From: Salaquimonas sp.
GTDB lineage: Bacteria > Pseudomonadota > Alphaproteobacteria > Rhizobiales > Rhizobiaceae
NCBI GenBank assembly: GCA_024639745.1
Contig: JAHEHW010000094.1
Span: 1 to 6,777 of the forward strand
DNA length: 6,777 bases
Reading direction: 5' to 3'
In this document: piece after piece, positions 6,363-6,777 of the stretch
How positions within the stretch are numbered: the first letter of the stretch is position 1
Layout of the letters: every line of letters begins with the position of its first letter
Translations under genes and position numbers: made by a program
The notes under the pieces: generated by a model
What the model saw: only the letters and a program-made list of their open reading frames with translations
Databases searched by the model: none
Told to the model about the DNA's origin: nothing

Positions 6363-6777
6363 ATGCAGCTTGAATACTTCCAGATGATCGACCGCATCCA
6401 GAGTGTAGATCTGGAAGCAAAAGTGATGATCGCCAAATCGACCGTTCCTCAGGAAAGCACGGTTTTCGAAGGCCACTTTCCGGGTCATCCGCTTGTTCCG
6501 GGCGTACTCATGATCGAAACCATGGCCCAATGCTCTGGCATTCTGATCATGCACACAATCGACTTTACGCGAATTCCGCTGCTAGCGGGCGTCAAGGAAG
6601 GCAAGATGCGCGATTTCGTGGGTCCTGGGACCGAACTCGAGATCAAGGCCGAGATCGAACACGAGGGCTCGGGGTTTGCAGTCACTCGGGCTGAAATCCG
6701 AACAGCGCAAAAACGCGTCGCCAACGCTCAGCTGACCTTCACAATCCGGGACTTTCCGACTCCGGAACTCCAGAGCC
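6363..6777 (+). CDS. FabZ-like 3-hydroxyacyl-ACP dehydratase of the AcpXL pathway, 3' end cut by window
   Basis: ATG 6363 opens 138 codons that run off the right edge. An in-frame TGA at 6357-6359 rules out an earlier start. The ribosome site is weak (GGA at 6350-6352). GHFPGHPLVPGVLMIETMAQ at 37-56 is the hot-dog-fold active-site helix of FabZ, with His38 and Glu52 as the catalytic pair at the standard 14-residue spacing. The opening MQLEYFQMIDRI matches, from memory, the FabZ paralogue encoded beside acpXL in rhizobia (about 155 residues) rather than the housekeeping FabZ, so roughly 15-20 residues are missing. It would dehydrate 3-hydroxyacyl-AcpXL to the trans-2-enoyl form during elongation of the lipid A very-long-chain acid. 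It is sometimes named fabZXL; I leave the symbol blank because housekeeping and XL copies are hard to separate by eye. Confidence 0.87.
   Translation, partial: MQLEYFQMIDRIQSVDLEAKVMIAKSTVPQESTVFEGHFPGHPLVPGVLMIETMAQCSGILIMHTIDFTRIPLLAGVKEGKMRDFVGPGTELEIKAEIEHEGSGFAVTRAEIRTAQKRVANAQLTFTIRDFPTPELQS

Overview
The window looks like an ordinary stretch of an alphaproteobacterial chromosome, probably Hyphomicrobiales (rhizobial type) or a close relative. The best clue is at the right end. A 91-residue acyl carrier protein of the AcpXL type is followed by a FabZ-like dehydratase, the first two genes of the cluster that makes the very-long-chain hydroxy fatty acid of lipid A in rhizobia and Brucella. 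No RNA gene, mobile element, CRISPR array or attachment site was seen.

Layout. The left 5.6 kb is read on the minus strand, in the order periplasmic ABC-transporter binding protein (5600 to 4347), FAD/GcvT-type demethylating dehydrogenase 1 (4202 to 1743), then a paralogous dehydrogenase 2 (1743 to 1, cut by the window edge before its stop). A 144-base gap with a 7-bp hairpin separates the binding protein from dehydrogenase 1. The two dehydrogenases overlap by one base (TGATG). A 332-base divergent intergenic region (5601-5932) follows. The right 0.85 kb is read on the plus strand: acpXL (5933-6208), a 154-base gap with two small hairpins, and a fabZ homologue (6363 onward, cut by the window edge).

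How the genes may work together. The minus-strand set fits uptake and oxidative N-demethylation of a small methylated amine such as dimethylglycine, sarcosine or a betaine-derived compound. A periplasmic protein would capture the ligand, and two flavoenzymes would remove methyl groups, passing the one-carbon unit to tetrahydrofolate in their C-terminal GcvT domains. The substrate cannot be fixed from sequence, and the transporter's permease and ATPase are not in the window. The plus-strand pair belongs to a separate pathway, lipid A acyl-chain synthesis in the cytoplasm.

No clearly new system is present. The points most worth a second look are the tandem, divergent dehydrogenase pair with coupled translation, the binding protein standing without its permease, and the intercistronic hairpins.
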